Below, one piece after another: positions 8,462 to 17,134 of a stretch of 64,000 bases of DNA. Source of the stretch: Microbacterium nymphoidis (lineage in GTDB: Bacteria > Actinomycetota > Actinomycetes > Actinomycetales > Microbacteriaceae); the NCBI RefSeq assembly GCF_021044885.1, contig NZ_JAJNOD010000001.1, forward strand, positions 1,488,001-1,552,000, in the 5' to 3' direction. Position 1 is the first letter of the stretch. Each line of letters opens with the position of its first letter. The notes under the pieces were generated by a model that searched no databases, was not told the DNA's origin, and saw nothing but the letters and a program-made list of their open reading frames with translations. The position numbers and the translations under genes are program-made.

Positions 8462-8737
8462 ATGAAGGACATCCTGGGGTGGTTCACAGTGGCGCTGCCG
8501 CTGCTGGTGCTCGTCTCCCTCGTGGTGGGGTTCTTCTTCAACCGCGGACGACGCGGATCGACCTCGGGCGCGACCATCGGCATGTTCGACGAGGTGTGGG
8601 CGCCATCCGCCGCCCAGGCGCGCGCCATCTGGGACGCCGAGCAGGAGCTTCCGATCGAGGTACCCAGCCCGGATGGCGGCAACCCCACAGAGGATGCCCT
8701 CACGCGGGGTCGCATCACCATCACACCGCGTTCATAG
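8462..8737 (+). CDS. Small membrane protein, function unknown
   Basis: 91 residues. One N-terminal transmembrane helix (about residues 5-27, ending VVGFFFNRGRR) is followed by a soluble, acidic, proline-containing tail. The start ATG at 8462 begins the hydrophobic helix. The stop codon lies inside the left arm of the long hairpin at 8731-8788. No family is recognised. The gene sits alone between the DUF1801 gene and the convergent putA. Confidence 0.5.
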   Translation: MKDILGWFTVALPLLVLVSLVVGFFFNRGRRGSTSGATIGMFDEVWAPSAAQARAIWDAEQELPIEVPSPDGGNPTEDALTRGRITITPRS

Positions 8738-8788
8738 CGCGTGATTGGCTCCAAAACCCGAGGTTTGGAGCCAATCGCGCGCTATGAA
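8731..8788. terminator. Long bidirectional hairpin between convergent genes
   Basis: A 58-base near-perfect inverted repeat. The outer arms are TTCATAGCGCG / CGCGCTATGAA, and the inner arms are GATTGGCTCCAAA / TTTGGAGCCAATC, around a CC-CGA-GG tip with one bulged A. There is no strong T-run on either side, as is common for high-GC actinobacterial terminators. It separates the plus-strand small membrane gene from the minus-strand putA, so it can end both transcripts. Confidence 0.7.
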
Positions 8789-8795
8789 ACGAAGG

Positions 8796-11700
8796 TTAGA
8801 GGAGGCCGTCGGACAGCGTCGTGGGGTTGCCGAAGCGGTGGTTCGTGATGGACACCGCCTGCTCGTGCAGGAACGGCAGCATCTCCACACGCCCGGCGCT
8901 AGTGACGGGGTGCGACCACACGGCGACGTCGATGGAGCCCTGCAGCGCGGCGGCGACGTCGGCCGCCGATCCGCCCACGAGACGGATGCGCCCGGTGGAT
9001 GAGCCCTTCTTCGCGAGCGTCTTCAGCCAGGCGGCGTCCTTGTCGACGGAGACCTGGACGCCGGCAGCAGCGAGCGCCGCGGCGACCTTCTTCGACGGAG
9101 CGGTGGCGAACGACGCCGTGACGTCAGATCCGGCGCGCACGCCCGCGAGCACAGCACGCACACCCTGGATCTCCGGGGCGTCCCCGGCCACGCGGACCGT
9201 CACCGGCGTCGGCAGATAGCGGAACACGTTGCGCTCCACTCCGAGGGCGGACACATCGCGTGCCACGCCGAACTCGTCCTGCCAGGCCCGCTCGTCGGTG
9301 GCGACAGCGGCACGGAGCCACGCGTCATCCGCAGCGGAGACGACCGTCTCGATGGCCGCGGTGAGGGTCACCGGACGCGACTCGGGAGCAGCGTCTCGCC
9401 AGTCGACCAGGCCGTGCAGGTAGTTCGGCCCGCCGGCCTTCCCGCCCGCACCCACAGCGGAGCGCTTCCAGCCGCCGAACGGCTGGCGCCGGACGATCGC
9501 GCCGGTGATACCGCGGTTGACGTACAGGTTTCCCGCCTGGACCTTACCGAGCCAGGTGGCCACCTCGTCGCGGTCGAGCGAGTGCAGGCCGGCGGTGAGG
9601 CCGTAGTCCACCGCGTTCTGCATCGCGATGGCCTCCTCGAGGTTCGCCGCCTCCATGATGCCGAGGATCGGGCCGAAGTACTCGGTCAGGTGGTACTCGG
9701 AGCCGTTCTTCACACCGGTGCGAACGCCGGGCGACCACAGCTTGCCGGTGTCGTCGAGCTGCTTCGGCTCGATGAGCCACTTCTCGCCCTTGCCGAGCGT
9801 AGTCAGACCCGAGAGCAACTTGCCCTTGGCCTCCTCCACGATGGGGCCCATGACCGTCGTGGGGTCGGTGGGGTAGCCGACGCGGAGCGAGCGCACGGAA
9901 TCGACCAGCTGACGGCGGAACCGCTCGGAGGTGGCGACGGAGCCCACCAGGATCACGAGCGATGCGGCCGAGCACTTCTGGCCCGCGTGACCGAAGGCGC
10001 TCTTGACCACATCGGCGGCGGCCAGATCGAGATCGGCGGAGGGCGTGACGATGATCGAGTTCTTTCCGCTGGTCTCCGCGAGCAGCGGCAGGTCCGGGCG
10101 GAAGGAGCGGAACAGCTCCGCGGTCTCGGACGAGCCGGTGAGGATCACGCGATCCACCCGCTCGTCGGCGACGAGCTGTGAGCCCAGTTCCCCCGAGGCG
10201 AGCTCGACCAGACGGAGCACATCGCGCGGCACACCGCCCTGCCAGAGCGCATCGACCATCACAGCACCGGTGCGCTTGGTGAGTCGTGCCGGCTTGATGA
10301 TGACAGCCGAGCCCGCTGCGAGAGCGGCGAGCACTCCACCGGCGGGAATGGCGGTGGGGAAGTTCCACGGCGGCACGACGACCGTGAGACGCGACGGCAC
10401 CGCGGTGGCGCCGTCGATGTGGTCGAGGCCGCGCGCAAGCTCGGCGTAGTAGTGGGCGAAGTCGATGGCCTCACTGACTTCCACATCCGCTTCGGCGATG
10501 GTCTTGCCCGCCTCCGAGGCCATGACCTCAATCAGCCGGCCGCGGTTGGCAGCCAGCGAGCGGCCGGCGCCGTGCAGGATCTCGGCCCGCTCGTCACCGG
10601 ACAGCGCGCCCCAGCCGGCCCCGGCGTCGTGGGCGCCGGCGATGACGCTCTCCAGCGCCGCGGCCGTGGGCACGTGCGCGTCGGCGATGATCGCCACGCC
10701 CTCCTCGCTCGTCTTGGCACGCTCGAGGATCGCGCGGCCCCAGGCGCGGTTCGCCGCGATGGCGGGATCGGTGTCGGGCTCGTTGCGGAAGCCGCTGGAC
10801 GGGGCATCCGGCGTTTCGTCCTGACGGTTCTGCACGCGGTTGGGCGAGGGGACCTCGTCGCGGGTCCGCAGGAACTCCGCCAGCGACGCTTCGTAGCGCG
10901 CCTGCTCACGGGCGAACAGCGATGCATCGGAGTCGAGCTCGAACACCGCGGACATGAAGTTGTCCTGCGAGGCGTTCTCCTCCAGGCGACGGATCAGGTA
11001 CGCGATCGCCACGTCGAACTCGCTCGGGTTGACGACCGGCGTGTAGAGGAGGAGCTGGCCGACGTCGCCGCGCACGGCCTCTGCCTGACCGGTGGCCATG
11101 CCGAGCAGCATCTCGAACTCGACACCGGCCTGCACGCCCCGCGCCTTCGAGAGCAGCCAGGCGTGTGCAACGTCGAACAGGTTGTGCCCCGCAACTCCGA
11201 GGCGGAGGTTGGCGATGCGTTCCGGGGTCATGGCCCAGTCGAGCACGCGCTTGTAGTTGGTGTCGGCGTCCTGCTTGCTGGCGACGGTGGCGACGGGCCA
11301 GCCGTGCACCGCAGCGTCCACGTGCTCCATCGCCAGGTTCGCGCCCTTCACGACGCGCACCTTGATGGGGGCGCCGCCGGCGGCGACGCGCTGCGCCGAC
11401 CACTCCTGCAGGTGCTGCATGGCACCGAGCGCATCGGGCAGATAGGTCTGCAGGACGATGCCCGCCTCGAGGTCCTTCAGCTGCGGCTGGTCGAGCAGCT
11501 TCGTGAAGACCGCGATGGTGAGGTCGAGGTCACGGTACTCCTCCATGTCGAGGTTGATGAACTTCGCCTTGCCGGCCTTCTCCGCCGCCGCAGCCGTCTC
11601 GTAGAGCGGGGTGAGCTTCTCGACCACCTTGGTGACGGCCTCGTCGAACGACCACATCGACAGCTGGCTGACCACGGCGGAGACCTTGATGGACACGTAG

Positions 11701-12224
11701 TCCACGTCATCGCGCGCGAGGAACTCGTGCGTGCCCTTCAGCCGGTGCGCTGCCTCGTTCTCGCCGAGCACCGCCTCGCCGAGGAGATTCAGGTTCAGGC
11801 GGTTGCCCCCCTGGCGCAGCTTCGCGATCGCAGGACCCAGCTTCGCCGGCGTCGCGTCCAGAACGAGGTGGCCGACCATGCCGCGCAGCACGCGCCGCGC
11901 GGTGGGGATGACGATGCCCGGGACGATCGGGGCGAACGCCGCGCCGAGGCCGATCGCTCCGCGCAGGTACGCGGGCAGGAACGACGGCGTGAGGCTGCGC
12001 AGCTCCTTCAGCTTCGCGGCGGCGACGTCCAGATCCTCCGGGCGCATGACGCCGTCGACGAATCCCACGGTGAAGTCCAGCCCGTGCTCATCCTTGAGCA
12101 CGCCGGCCAGACGCTCCGCGGCGGGGTCGACGGGGTGCTTGGCTGCCTCGTCGAGCCAGCGGCGAACGGTCGCGACCACATCGGATGTGCGGACCTCGTC
12201 GGTGGTGGTGATGCTCTCGGACAC
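8796..12224 (-). CDS. putA: Bifunctional proline dehydrogenase / L-glutamate gamma-semialdehyde dehydrogenase (PutA)
   Basis: 1142-residue fusion enzyme that converts proline to glutamate. The first 480 or so residues form the FAD-dependent proline dehydrogenase barrel, with DVDYVSIKVSAVVSQL, INLDMEEYRDLDLT and IKVRVVKGANLAMEH. From about residue 500 follows the NAD-dependent aldehyde dehydrogenase, with VVPPWNFPTAIPAGG, LAETSGKNSIIV and the catalytic-cysteine motif GHAGQKCSAASLV. The conserved end is RQPFGGWKRSAVGAGGKAGGPNYL. There is no N-terminal ribbon-helix-helix DNA-binding domain, so it is not self-regulating. The GTG start at 12224 has AGGAGG five bases upstream. The frame runs on upstream, antisense to the LysR gene. 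That divergent LysR protein is the likely regulator. Confidence 0.95.
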   Translation of the reverse strand: MSESITTTDEVRTSDVVATVRRWLDEAAKHPVDPAAERLAGVLKDEHGLDFTVGFVDGVMRPEDLDVAAAKLKELRSLTPSFLPAYLRGAIGLGAAFAPIVPGIVIPTARRVLRGMVGHLVLDATPAKLGPAIAKLRQGGNRLNLNLLGEAVLGENEAAHRLKGTHEFLARDDVDYVSIKVSAVVSQLSMWSFDEAVTKVVEKLTPLYETAAAAEKAGKAKFINLDMEEYRDLDLTIAVFTKLLDQPQLKDLEAGIVLQTYLPDALGAMQHLQEWSAQRVAAGGAPIKVRVVKGANLAMEHVDAAVHGWPVATVASKQDADTNYKRVLDWAMTPERIANLRLGVAGHNLFDVAHAWLLSKARGVQAGVEFEMLLGMATGQAEAVRGDVGQLLLYTPVVNPSEFDVAIAYLIRRLEENASQDNFMSAVFELDSDASLFAREQARYEASLAEFLRTRDEVPSPNRVQNRQDETPDAPSSGFRNEPDTDPAIAANRAWGRAILERAKTSEEGVAIIADAHVPTAAALESVIAGAHDAGAGWGALSGDERAEILHGAGRSLAANRGRLIEVMASEAGKTIAEADVEVSEAIDFAHYYAELARGLDHIDGATAVPSRLTVVVPPWNFPTAIPAGGVLAALAAGSAVIIKPARLTKRTGAVMVDALWQGGVPRDVLRLVELASGELGSQLVADERVDRVILTGSSETAELFRSFRPDLPLLAETSGKNSIIVTPSADLDLAAADVVKSAFGHAGQKCSAASLVILVGSVATSERFRRQLVDSVRSLRVGYPTDPTTVMGPIVEEAKGKLLSGLTTLGKGEKWLIEPKQLDDTGKLWSPGVRTGVKNGSEYHLTEYFGPILGIMEAANLEEAIAMQNAVDYGLTAGLHSLDRDEVATWLGKVQAGNLYVNRGITGAIVRRQPFGGWKRSAVGAGGKAGGPNYLHGLVDWRDAAPESRPVTLTAAIETVVSAADDAWLRAAVATDERAWQDEFGVARDVSALGVERNVFRYLPTPVTVRVAGDAPEIQGVRAVLAGVRAGSDVTASFATAPSKKVAAALAAAGVQVSVDKDAAWLKTLAKKGSSTGRIRLVGGSAADVAAALQGSIDVAVWSHPVTSAGRVEMLPFLHEQAVSITNHRFGNPTTLSDGLL

Positions 12225-12347
12225 GGTGCCTCCTGGGCGGATGTCAGGGGTGGGGATGATCTCAGTGTGGTGCCACAGGGTATGTTCGGTACAGCGAATG
12301 ATTTCGATGAATACCGTTCGCCTTTCCCGATGATTCCAAGGAGTCAC
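12225..12347. promoter_or_regulatory. Divergent putA / LysR control region
   Basis: 123 bases separate the two start codons. Two small dyads are visible: TGTGG-TG-CCACA at 12266-12277 and CGAA-TGAT-TTCG at 12295-12306. LysR proteins usually bind such dyads between divergent genes. A GGAG Shine-Dalgarno precedes the LysR ATG. Operator function is inference. Confidence 0.45.
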
Positions 12348-13223
12348 ATGCTCGATCCGAGACGGCTGCGCCTGCTGGTGGAGCTGAGCCGCAGAGGCAC
12401 CCTCGCTGCCGTAGCCGAGGCGCTCAGCTACAGCCCGTCGTCGGTGTCCGAGCAGCTCAAGGTCCTGGAGAGCGAGGCCGGAGTCCCCCTCCTGGAGCAG
12501 TCGGGCAGGCGCGTGCGGCTGACACCGCAGGCATGGGTGCTGGTGGAGCATGCGGAGGCGATCCTGGACCGGCTCGCCGAGGCGCAGGACGACCTCACCC
12601 GCCCGGTGTCCGGAGTGGGCGGAACCGTGCGCATCGCCGTGTTCCAGTCGGCGGCGCACGCCGTGCTGCCCACCGCACTCACGTGGCTGGCGGAGGCCCA
12701 TCCGGACCTGCGTGTGGAGGTGAGCGAGCGAGCCCCGGAGGAGGGGCTGTTCGAGGTGGCGGCTCGCGGCTTCGACCTCGCGATCGCCGAGGAGTATCCC
12801 GGGTACCTGCGCCCGCGTCTGCCCGACCTCGATCACGTCGCGTTCGCGCACGACACCATCCGCGCAGCGCTCGGGCCGGACGATCCCGCCCGCACCCTCG
12901 CCGAGCTGGCGGACCGTCCCTGGGTGCTGGAGCCGGCCGACACGGCATCGCGCCAGTGGGCACTGCAAGTGTGCCGAGCCGCGGGGTTCGAGCCCGACGT
13001 GCGTTTCGAGACCGCCGATCTGATGGCGCACATCCGGCTCATCCGATCGGGGCATGCGGTGGGTCTGCTCCCGGATCTGGTGTGGGCGGGTGAGCAACCG
13101 TCCGTCCAGCTTCGCGATCTTCCCGGTGCACCCGAACGCGTCGTCTTCTCCGCCGCCCGCCGTGCCGCCGCGCAGCGTCCGGCCGTCCGCGCCGTGCGCG
13201 AGGCGCTCGCCGCCGCCATCTGA
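12348..13223 (+). CDS. LysR-family transcriptional regulator, probably of putA
   Basis: 291 residues. The winged helix-turn-helix is at residues 3-60 (LRLLVELSRRGTLAAVAEALSYSPSSVSEQLKVLE), followed by a periplasmic-binding-like effector domain beginning at TVRIAVFQSAAHAVLP. Its gene is divergent from putA across 123 bases. Such an arrangement usually means that the regulator senses the pathway substrate, here proline or a derivative. The start is fixed by AAGGAGTCAC before ATG 12348, because upstream codons are antisense to putA. Confidence 0.85.
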   Translation: MLDPRRLRLLVELSRRGTLAAVAEALSYSPSSVSEQLKVLESEAGVPLLEQSGRRVRLTPQAWVLVEHAEAILDRLAEAQDDLTRPVSGVGGTVRIAVFQSAAHAVLPTALTWLAEAHPDLRVEVSERAPEEGLFEVAARGFDLAIAEEYPGYLRPRLPDLDHVAFAHDTIRAALGPDDPARTLAELADRPWVLEPADTASRQWALQVCRAAGFEPDVRFETADLMAHIRLIRSGHAVGLLPDLVWAGEQPSVQLRDLPGAPERVVFSAARRAAAQRPAVRAVREALAAAI

Positions 13224-13290
13224 GCCGGCGCTGATGATGCGGCGAGTCCAGGACCATGCACCCAGACAATGACCCATCCGCGAGAAGTCT

Positions 13291-13328
13291 CATGAATCCG
13301 GCACATGCTCCTGAACTCACGGCACGAG
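13291..13328. repeat. Paired 19-base intergenic unit, copy 1
   Basis: Two adjacent 19-base units, CATGAATCCGGCACATGCT and CCTGAACTCACGGCACGAG, lie in the gap after the LysR gene. A similar pair at 49900-49937 aligns at 27 of 35 positions, and a weaker one lies at 34987-35024. The rest of 13224-13364 shows nothing recognisable. Confidence 0.4.
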
Positions 13329-13364
13329 AACACTGGAGCCGCCTAGCACCGGGCGCTACCCGGG

Positions 13365-13401
13365 TTGCGGACTCTTGCATCACAAGGTAGCTTGCGATGC
13401 A
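13365..13401 (+). promoter_or_regulatory. Promoter and operator of the PadR gene, leaderless layout
   Basis: TTGCGG (13365-13370) and TAGCTT (13388-13393) are spaced by 17 bases. A transcript would start seven to eight bases later, at or next to the ATG at 13401, so the mRNA is probably leaderless. The -10 box lies in a near-perfect dyad, TGCATCACAAG (13376-13386) / CTTGCGATGCA (13391-13401), with 10 of 11 positions paired across a four-base centre. This is an autoregulation site by its position. Confidence 0.6.
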
Positions 13402-13733
13402 TGACACCTGACATCGGAGCGCAGCTGCGCAAGGGCGTGGTCGAGCACTGCATCCTCGGCCTCCTCGCGCGCGAGCCGATGTACGGCTGGCAACTCGCGG
13501 AGGAATTGACAGGTCCCGGGCTGATCGCCGGCATCGGCACGCTCTACCCCGTGCTCTCGCGCCTGCGCGAGCGCGGCGTGGTGGCCACCTACGAGCAGGC
13601 GTCCGACGCCGGCCCTGTTCGCAAGTACTACCGACTCACCGACGCCGGGCGGCAGGAGCTCGACGCCTTCCGTGCACAGTGGGGTCCCTTCACCCGTGCG
13701 GTGGGGAACATGATCGATGGGAGCACACGATGA
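13401..13733 (+). CDS. PadR-family transcriptional regulator
   Basis: 110 residues. The PadR winged helix is clear: LRKGVVEHCILGLLAREPMYGWQLAEEL, GTLYPVLSRLRERGVV and the wing RKYYRLTDAGRQEL. It lacks a long C-terminal dimerisation helix, so it belongs to the short PadR type. The ATG at 13401 lies in its own candidate operator and has no Shine-Dalgarno sequence. The next gene, a HAAS-type membrane protein, starts in its stop codon (ATGA). PadR-HAAS pairs are common and usually form self-repressed envelope-stress loci. Confidence 0.85.
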   Translation: MTPDIGAQLRKGVVEHCILGLLAREPMYGWQLAEELTGPGLIAGIGTLYPVLSRLRERGVVATYEQASDAGPVRKYYRLTDAGRQELDAFRAQWGPFTRAVGNMIDGSTR

Positions 13734-14770
13734 CCGAAGCACAGCTGACGCCACCGGCGCGCGACTACCTGCGAGAGCTGGATCAGGCCCTCGCCGGTGT
13801 GGATCCTGCCACGGCGGCGGAACTCCGCGACGGCATCGCGGAGTCGCTGCAGGGTCTGGATGATGCCGCCGCACGTGCGCACATCACCGAGCTCGGCGAC
13901 CCCGCGTTCGTCGCCGCGTCCGCGCGCGGCGCGCTCGCCGACGTGGCGGCCGTGGGTCCAGCTCCCCTCCCCCGCACGGGCACCTCCTCCCTCGCCTATC
14001 TCCTGTCCGCCCTCGCGGTGTTTGCCCTGGCCGGGTTCGTGATCCCGGTGATCGGGTGGATCGGCGGGGTCGTGATGCTGTGGGTCTCGCCGATCTGGCG
14101 CCGCAGCGAGAAGTGGGCTGCCACGCTGATCCCCCTCGCCGTATGCACCATCGTGCTCGGGTTCGGCCTGTCCGCCGCCGTCGGCGCCGCGACCGGCATC
14201 CCTCATCGCTATGCGACCTATACCGAAGAACCAAACCCGCTTTTCCCGGCCGCCTACGACATTTTCTGGAGCGCGGTCGTCTCAGCTTGGATCGTGCTGC
14301 CGCTCGCCGCGTCGGGAATGGCGATCTGGTTGCTCGTCCGGGGACTCATGCGCATCGGAAGGCTCGAGCCCGCATCGACCGGCTTCGCAACGGCATCCGC
14401 CCTCGTGCTCGCCCTCGGCGGTTTCGTGCTCCCGGTGATCGGGTGGTTCGCCGGGGTCGCGATGGTCTGCGCGTCGGGGGTGTGGCGACGGTGGCAGAAG
14501 GTGCTTGCCGTCATCGTCCCGATCTCAGCGGCCACAGCCGCGATCGTCGCGAGCGCTGTCGTCGCGACGCAGGCGCCGGGGATCGTCGATGATCCCACCG
14601 GCAGCTTCCAGGTCCCGAACCCGATGCTCGACCAGCCTCTGCTGCTGCAGTGGAACGTTCCTCTGGCGCTGTGGCCGGTCCTGCCCGCTGCGGCGGCACT
14701 GGTCGCCGCCTGGCTGCTCATCGAGATCCAGCGCGGCCGCCGTGCACCGCAGGCCCCGGTTCGAGCATGA
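13730..14770 (+). CDS. HAAS-domain multi-pass membrane protein
   Basis: 346 residues. The first 60 or so are a HAAS-type helical signalling domain (ARDYLRELDQALAGVDPATAAELRDGIAESL..HITELGDPAFVAASAR). The remainder holds about eight transmembrane helices arranged as two similar modules. Each module contains a GW-x2-GV-x-M-x3-S-x2-W segment: PVIGWIGGVVMLWVSPIWRR and PVIGWFAGVAMVCASGVWRR. Co-translated with the PadR regulator, it is likely the regulated target. Function is unknown. Confidence 0.7.
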   Translation: MTEAQLTPPARDYLRELDQALAGVDPATAAELRDGIAESLQGLDDAAARAHITELGDPAFVAASARGALADVAAVGPAPLPRTGTSSLAYLLSALAVFALAGFVIPVIGWIGGVVMLWVSPIWRRSEKWAATLIPLAVCTIVLGFGLSAAVGAATGIPHRYATYTEEPNPLFPAAYDIFWSAVVSAWIVLPLAASGMAIWLLVRGLMRIGRLEPASTGFATASALVLALGGFVLPVIGWFAGVAMVCASGVWRRWQKVLAVIVPISAATAAIVASAVVATQAPGIVDDPTGSFQVPNPMLDQPLLLQWNVPLALWPVLPAAAALVAAWLLIEIQRGRRAPQAPVRA

Positions 14771-14779
14771 TGGGTGATC

Positions 14780-15136
14780 ATGACAGCTGAGAAGCCGGTG
14801 CCCTCGGGCCGACTCTACGGACGCGACAGCCTCGCGACGCCGTCGATGGTCATCGCCATCGGTCTCGCGATCGCCGTCGGCAGCTATCTCGTGCCGGTCC
14901 TCGGCTGGGTGGCGGGTGTCATCATGATGTGGCTGTCGCCGGTGTGGACCCGGACGCAGAAGCTCATCGTCACGCTGGCCCCCGTCGCCGCCGCGGTGAT
15001 CGCCGGGCTCATTCCCGTGCTCAGCGGACAGAACCTGATGGCCTGGCATGCGCTGCTCGTGTTCGCCATCGTGTCGCCACTGCCCATCGGCCTCTGGCTG
15101 CTCGTGGTCGGGCTGCGCCGACTTCGGGGGAACTGA
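14780..15136 (+). CDS. Small membrane protein related to the preceding gene's repeated module
   Basis: 118 residues with three to four transmembrane helices. It holds a third copy of the module in the HAAS protein (PVLGWVAGVIMMWLSPVWTR, about residues 37-56). It starts ten bases after the previous stop; a GTG at 14774 would add two residues. It therefore looks like a detached half of the same protein family, in the same PadR operon. No enzymatic motif is seen. Confidence 0.6.
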   Translation: MTAEKPVPSGRLYGRDSLATPSMVIAIGLAIAVGSYLVPVLGWVAGVIMMWLSPVWTRTQKLIVTLAPVAAAVIAGLIPVLSGQNLMAWHALLVFAIVSPLPIGLWLLVVGLRRLRGN

Positions 15137-15138
15137 GC

Positions 15139-15735
15139 TCAGGGCCGCACGAACGTCGCCGCCGGCATGGTGTCGTGCCAGCCGAGAGCGGAGTACAGGG
15201 CCCGGCCGTCGGGCGACGCCAGCAGCACGCCGTGACGCGCGCCGCGCTCGTGAACCCAGGCCTGAAGTGCTTCGACGATGAGCCGGCCCCGTCCCTGGCG
15301 CCGGTGGTCGGGGTGGGTCTCGATGCGATCCAGCACCGCCACTTCCCCGGCGAGCGCGACCTGGCCGCGTGCGGTGACGACGCCGTCGTGCATCATCGCC
15401 GCGTGGGCGACATCGTCGATGACCTCAATCGCGACGTCGGGGTGCAGGGTGCCCGCGCGCAGCGGTGCGTCCATCAGGGTCTCCACCCGTGACTGCACCT
15501 CCCAGCCCTCGATGGCCCCCTCGTGCGCCCCGAGGACCGTGAGCCAGATACGGGGACCGGTGACCAGTGTGCGCGTCCGCTCGATCTGTGCCGGCGACGG
15601 TTCGATCAGCACGTACTCCTCGTCGCGCGTCGTCGCATGCACCGCGACGTGCCACGCGTCTCCCTCGCGGCGGACTGCGGCGCCCCGCGACGTGGCCCAC
15701 CCCCGAACCCATGCCTGCGCCAGCTCCTGCGTCAT
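15139..15735 (-). CDS. GNAT-family N-acetyltransferase
   Basis: 198 residues. The C-terminal half has the acetyl-CoA-binding GNAT core: VAVLDRIETHPDHRRQGRGRLIVEALQAWVHERGA, with the R-x2-G-x-G pyrophosphate loop (RRQGRGR), then GVLLASPDGRALYSALGWHD. The N-terminal half is a second degenerate lobe. The substrate cannot be told. ATG 15735 has GGGAGGA upstream. It is convergent with the membrane gene before it. Confidence 0.8.
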   Translation of the reverse strand: MTQELAQAWVRGWATSRGAAVRREGDAWHVAVHATTRDEEYVLIEPSPAQIERTRTLVTGPRIWLTVLGAHEGAIEGWEVQSRVETLMDAPLRAGTLHPDVAIEVIDDVAHAAMMHDGVVTARGQVALAGEVAVLDRIETHPDHRRQGRGRLIVEALQAWVHERGARHGVLLASPDGRALYSALGWHDTMPAATFVRP

Positions 15736-15871
15736 GCGCCGATCCTCCCACGGCCCTCGGACACCCCTCGGCATGATGAAAAGGGCTCCGCAGCTCGCCG
15801 TTCGCGAGCGTCTTCGATCTCTCGTCCGCCCGCACCACCGTCAGCGGGACCGAAACGCTACCGTGAGAGGC

Positions 15872-17134
15872 ATGAAGCAGGCCTTCCGCACGTTCGGGCG
15901 CGTCGTGGCGGCGCACTGGCCCGCCCTGATGGCCTGGTACCTCAGCGGCGAGGTCGTGCACCGTCTGCTGCTGCAACTGGCAGGCACGGTCGGCGGGTAC
16001 ACGACCCTCGGCGGACTGCTGATCCTCCCGCTCGCCGTCGCGGCGCGCATGGTGTCGTACGTCGCGATGTACCTCGCCGTGCGGCCCTCCCTGCCGCACG
16101 CGGCATCGGATGGCCTCAGCCGGCGCGACTTCGCCCACGCCGTGCTCGTCTCGATCCTGCCGTTCTTCGCTTTCTACGAGGCCTGGGGCATGCTCGACGC
16201 CGACAGGGACGCTTTCCTCCGCATCGCCAACGCCATCGCGTTCGCCGAGTCCGGCTACGGCACGGAGGCGCTCGGCGATCGTGGAGGGATGATCGCGGCC
16301 GGCCCGCTTGCGGTCACCGTGCTCGTGATCGCCCTCGTTCTTCGCATCGTGCTCGCCCGTCATGAAGCCCGGCTCGGGACCGGGCTGCGTCTGGTCGCCG
16401 TGTACGCCGAGGTGCTGTGGACCTTCATGCTGTTCACCCTGGTGGCCCAGTGGTGGGGTGGCGTGCGCGAATGGCTGTCGCATCGCACCGGTGCTGATTG
16501 GCTACGCGGCATCGGGGACTGGTTCGCCGCGCACCTGCCACCGATCGCCGGCCTCTGGGAGGGCGCCAGCTGGGCACTGGGCATCGTGATCGCGGCGATC
16601 GTCGTGCCCGCCGCCTGGCTCATCGTCGTCGGCGTGATCTACGGCACATCGTTCGAGACCGAGACGAAGCTCGGCCGTTGGAGCGGGCGGACGATGCGCG
16701 GCACCGTGCGATCCATCGCACGGCCCGTCATCATGCGCCTGGAGAGTCTGTGGGCTGCGGCAGCCGTCATCTGGCGGGGCGGACCCGCGCTCTTCGGGGC
16801 GACCGCGCTCGCGTACGCGCTGTGGATCCTGCTGGATCGTGTGGGAGGACGAGCCGTGCTGGAGCTGATCGGCGGACAGGACGAGACGTTCTGGGAGGCG
16901 TATCTGCCCCTCATCCTGGTGGGTGTCGCTGCCATCGCCGAGCCACTGCGGGTGGCGCTGCTGGCAACCTGCTACGACGTGGTGATCGCCCGCCCCTCGG
17001 CCGGCCTCGACTCGGGATCAGGGTTCGATGAGGAACCGCGCGGCCCGGTGGTCCTCGCCGGCGATGTCGAGGTAGAACGGCCCGTCGGCATCGGCAGGGA
17101 GGGCGAACACGGAGACGATGTCGTACGGGGCTGA
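15872..17134 (+). CDS. Multi-pass membrane protein, function unknown
   Basis: 420 residues with about eight to nine hydrophobic helices. They include VVHRLLLQLAGTVGGYTTLGG at the N-terminus, two central pairs and a C-terminal pair around LALWILLDRVGG-like sequence, with long re-entrant-looking loops. No transporter motif is recognised. The last 39 codons overlap, on the opposite strand, the 3' end of the next gene by 117 bases, which is unusually long. The tail there is charged and may be poorly conserved. The three anchored proteins next door may be partners; this is inference from position. Confidence 0.6.
   Translation: MKQAFRTFGRVVAAHWPALMAWYLSGEVVHRLLLQLAGTVGGYTTLGGLLILPLAVAARMVSYVAMYLAVRPSLPHAASDGLSRRDFAHAVLVSILPFFAFYEAWGMLDADRDAFLRIANAIAFAESGYGTEALGDRGGMIAAGPLAVTVLVIALVLRIVLARHEARLGTGLRLVAVYAEVLWTFMLFTLVAQWWGGVREWLSHRTGADWLRGIGDWFAAHLPPIAGLWEGASWALGIVIAAIVVPAAWLIVVGVIYGTSFETETKLGRWSGRTMRGTVRSIARPVIMRLESLWAAAAVIWRGGPALFGATALAYALWILLDRVGGRAVLELIGGQDETFWEAYLPLILVGVAAIAEPLRVALLATCYDVVIARPSAGLDSGSGFDEEPRGPVVLAGDVEVERPVGIGREGEHGDDVVRG

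Noticed and set aside
10419-12347. Long plus-strand frame leading into the LysR gene
   Set aside because: The part before 12348 is antisense to putA; the LysR domain begins at the ATG with a GGAG site.
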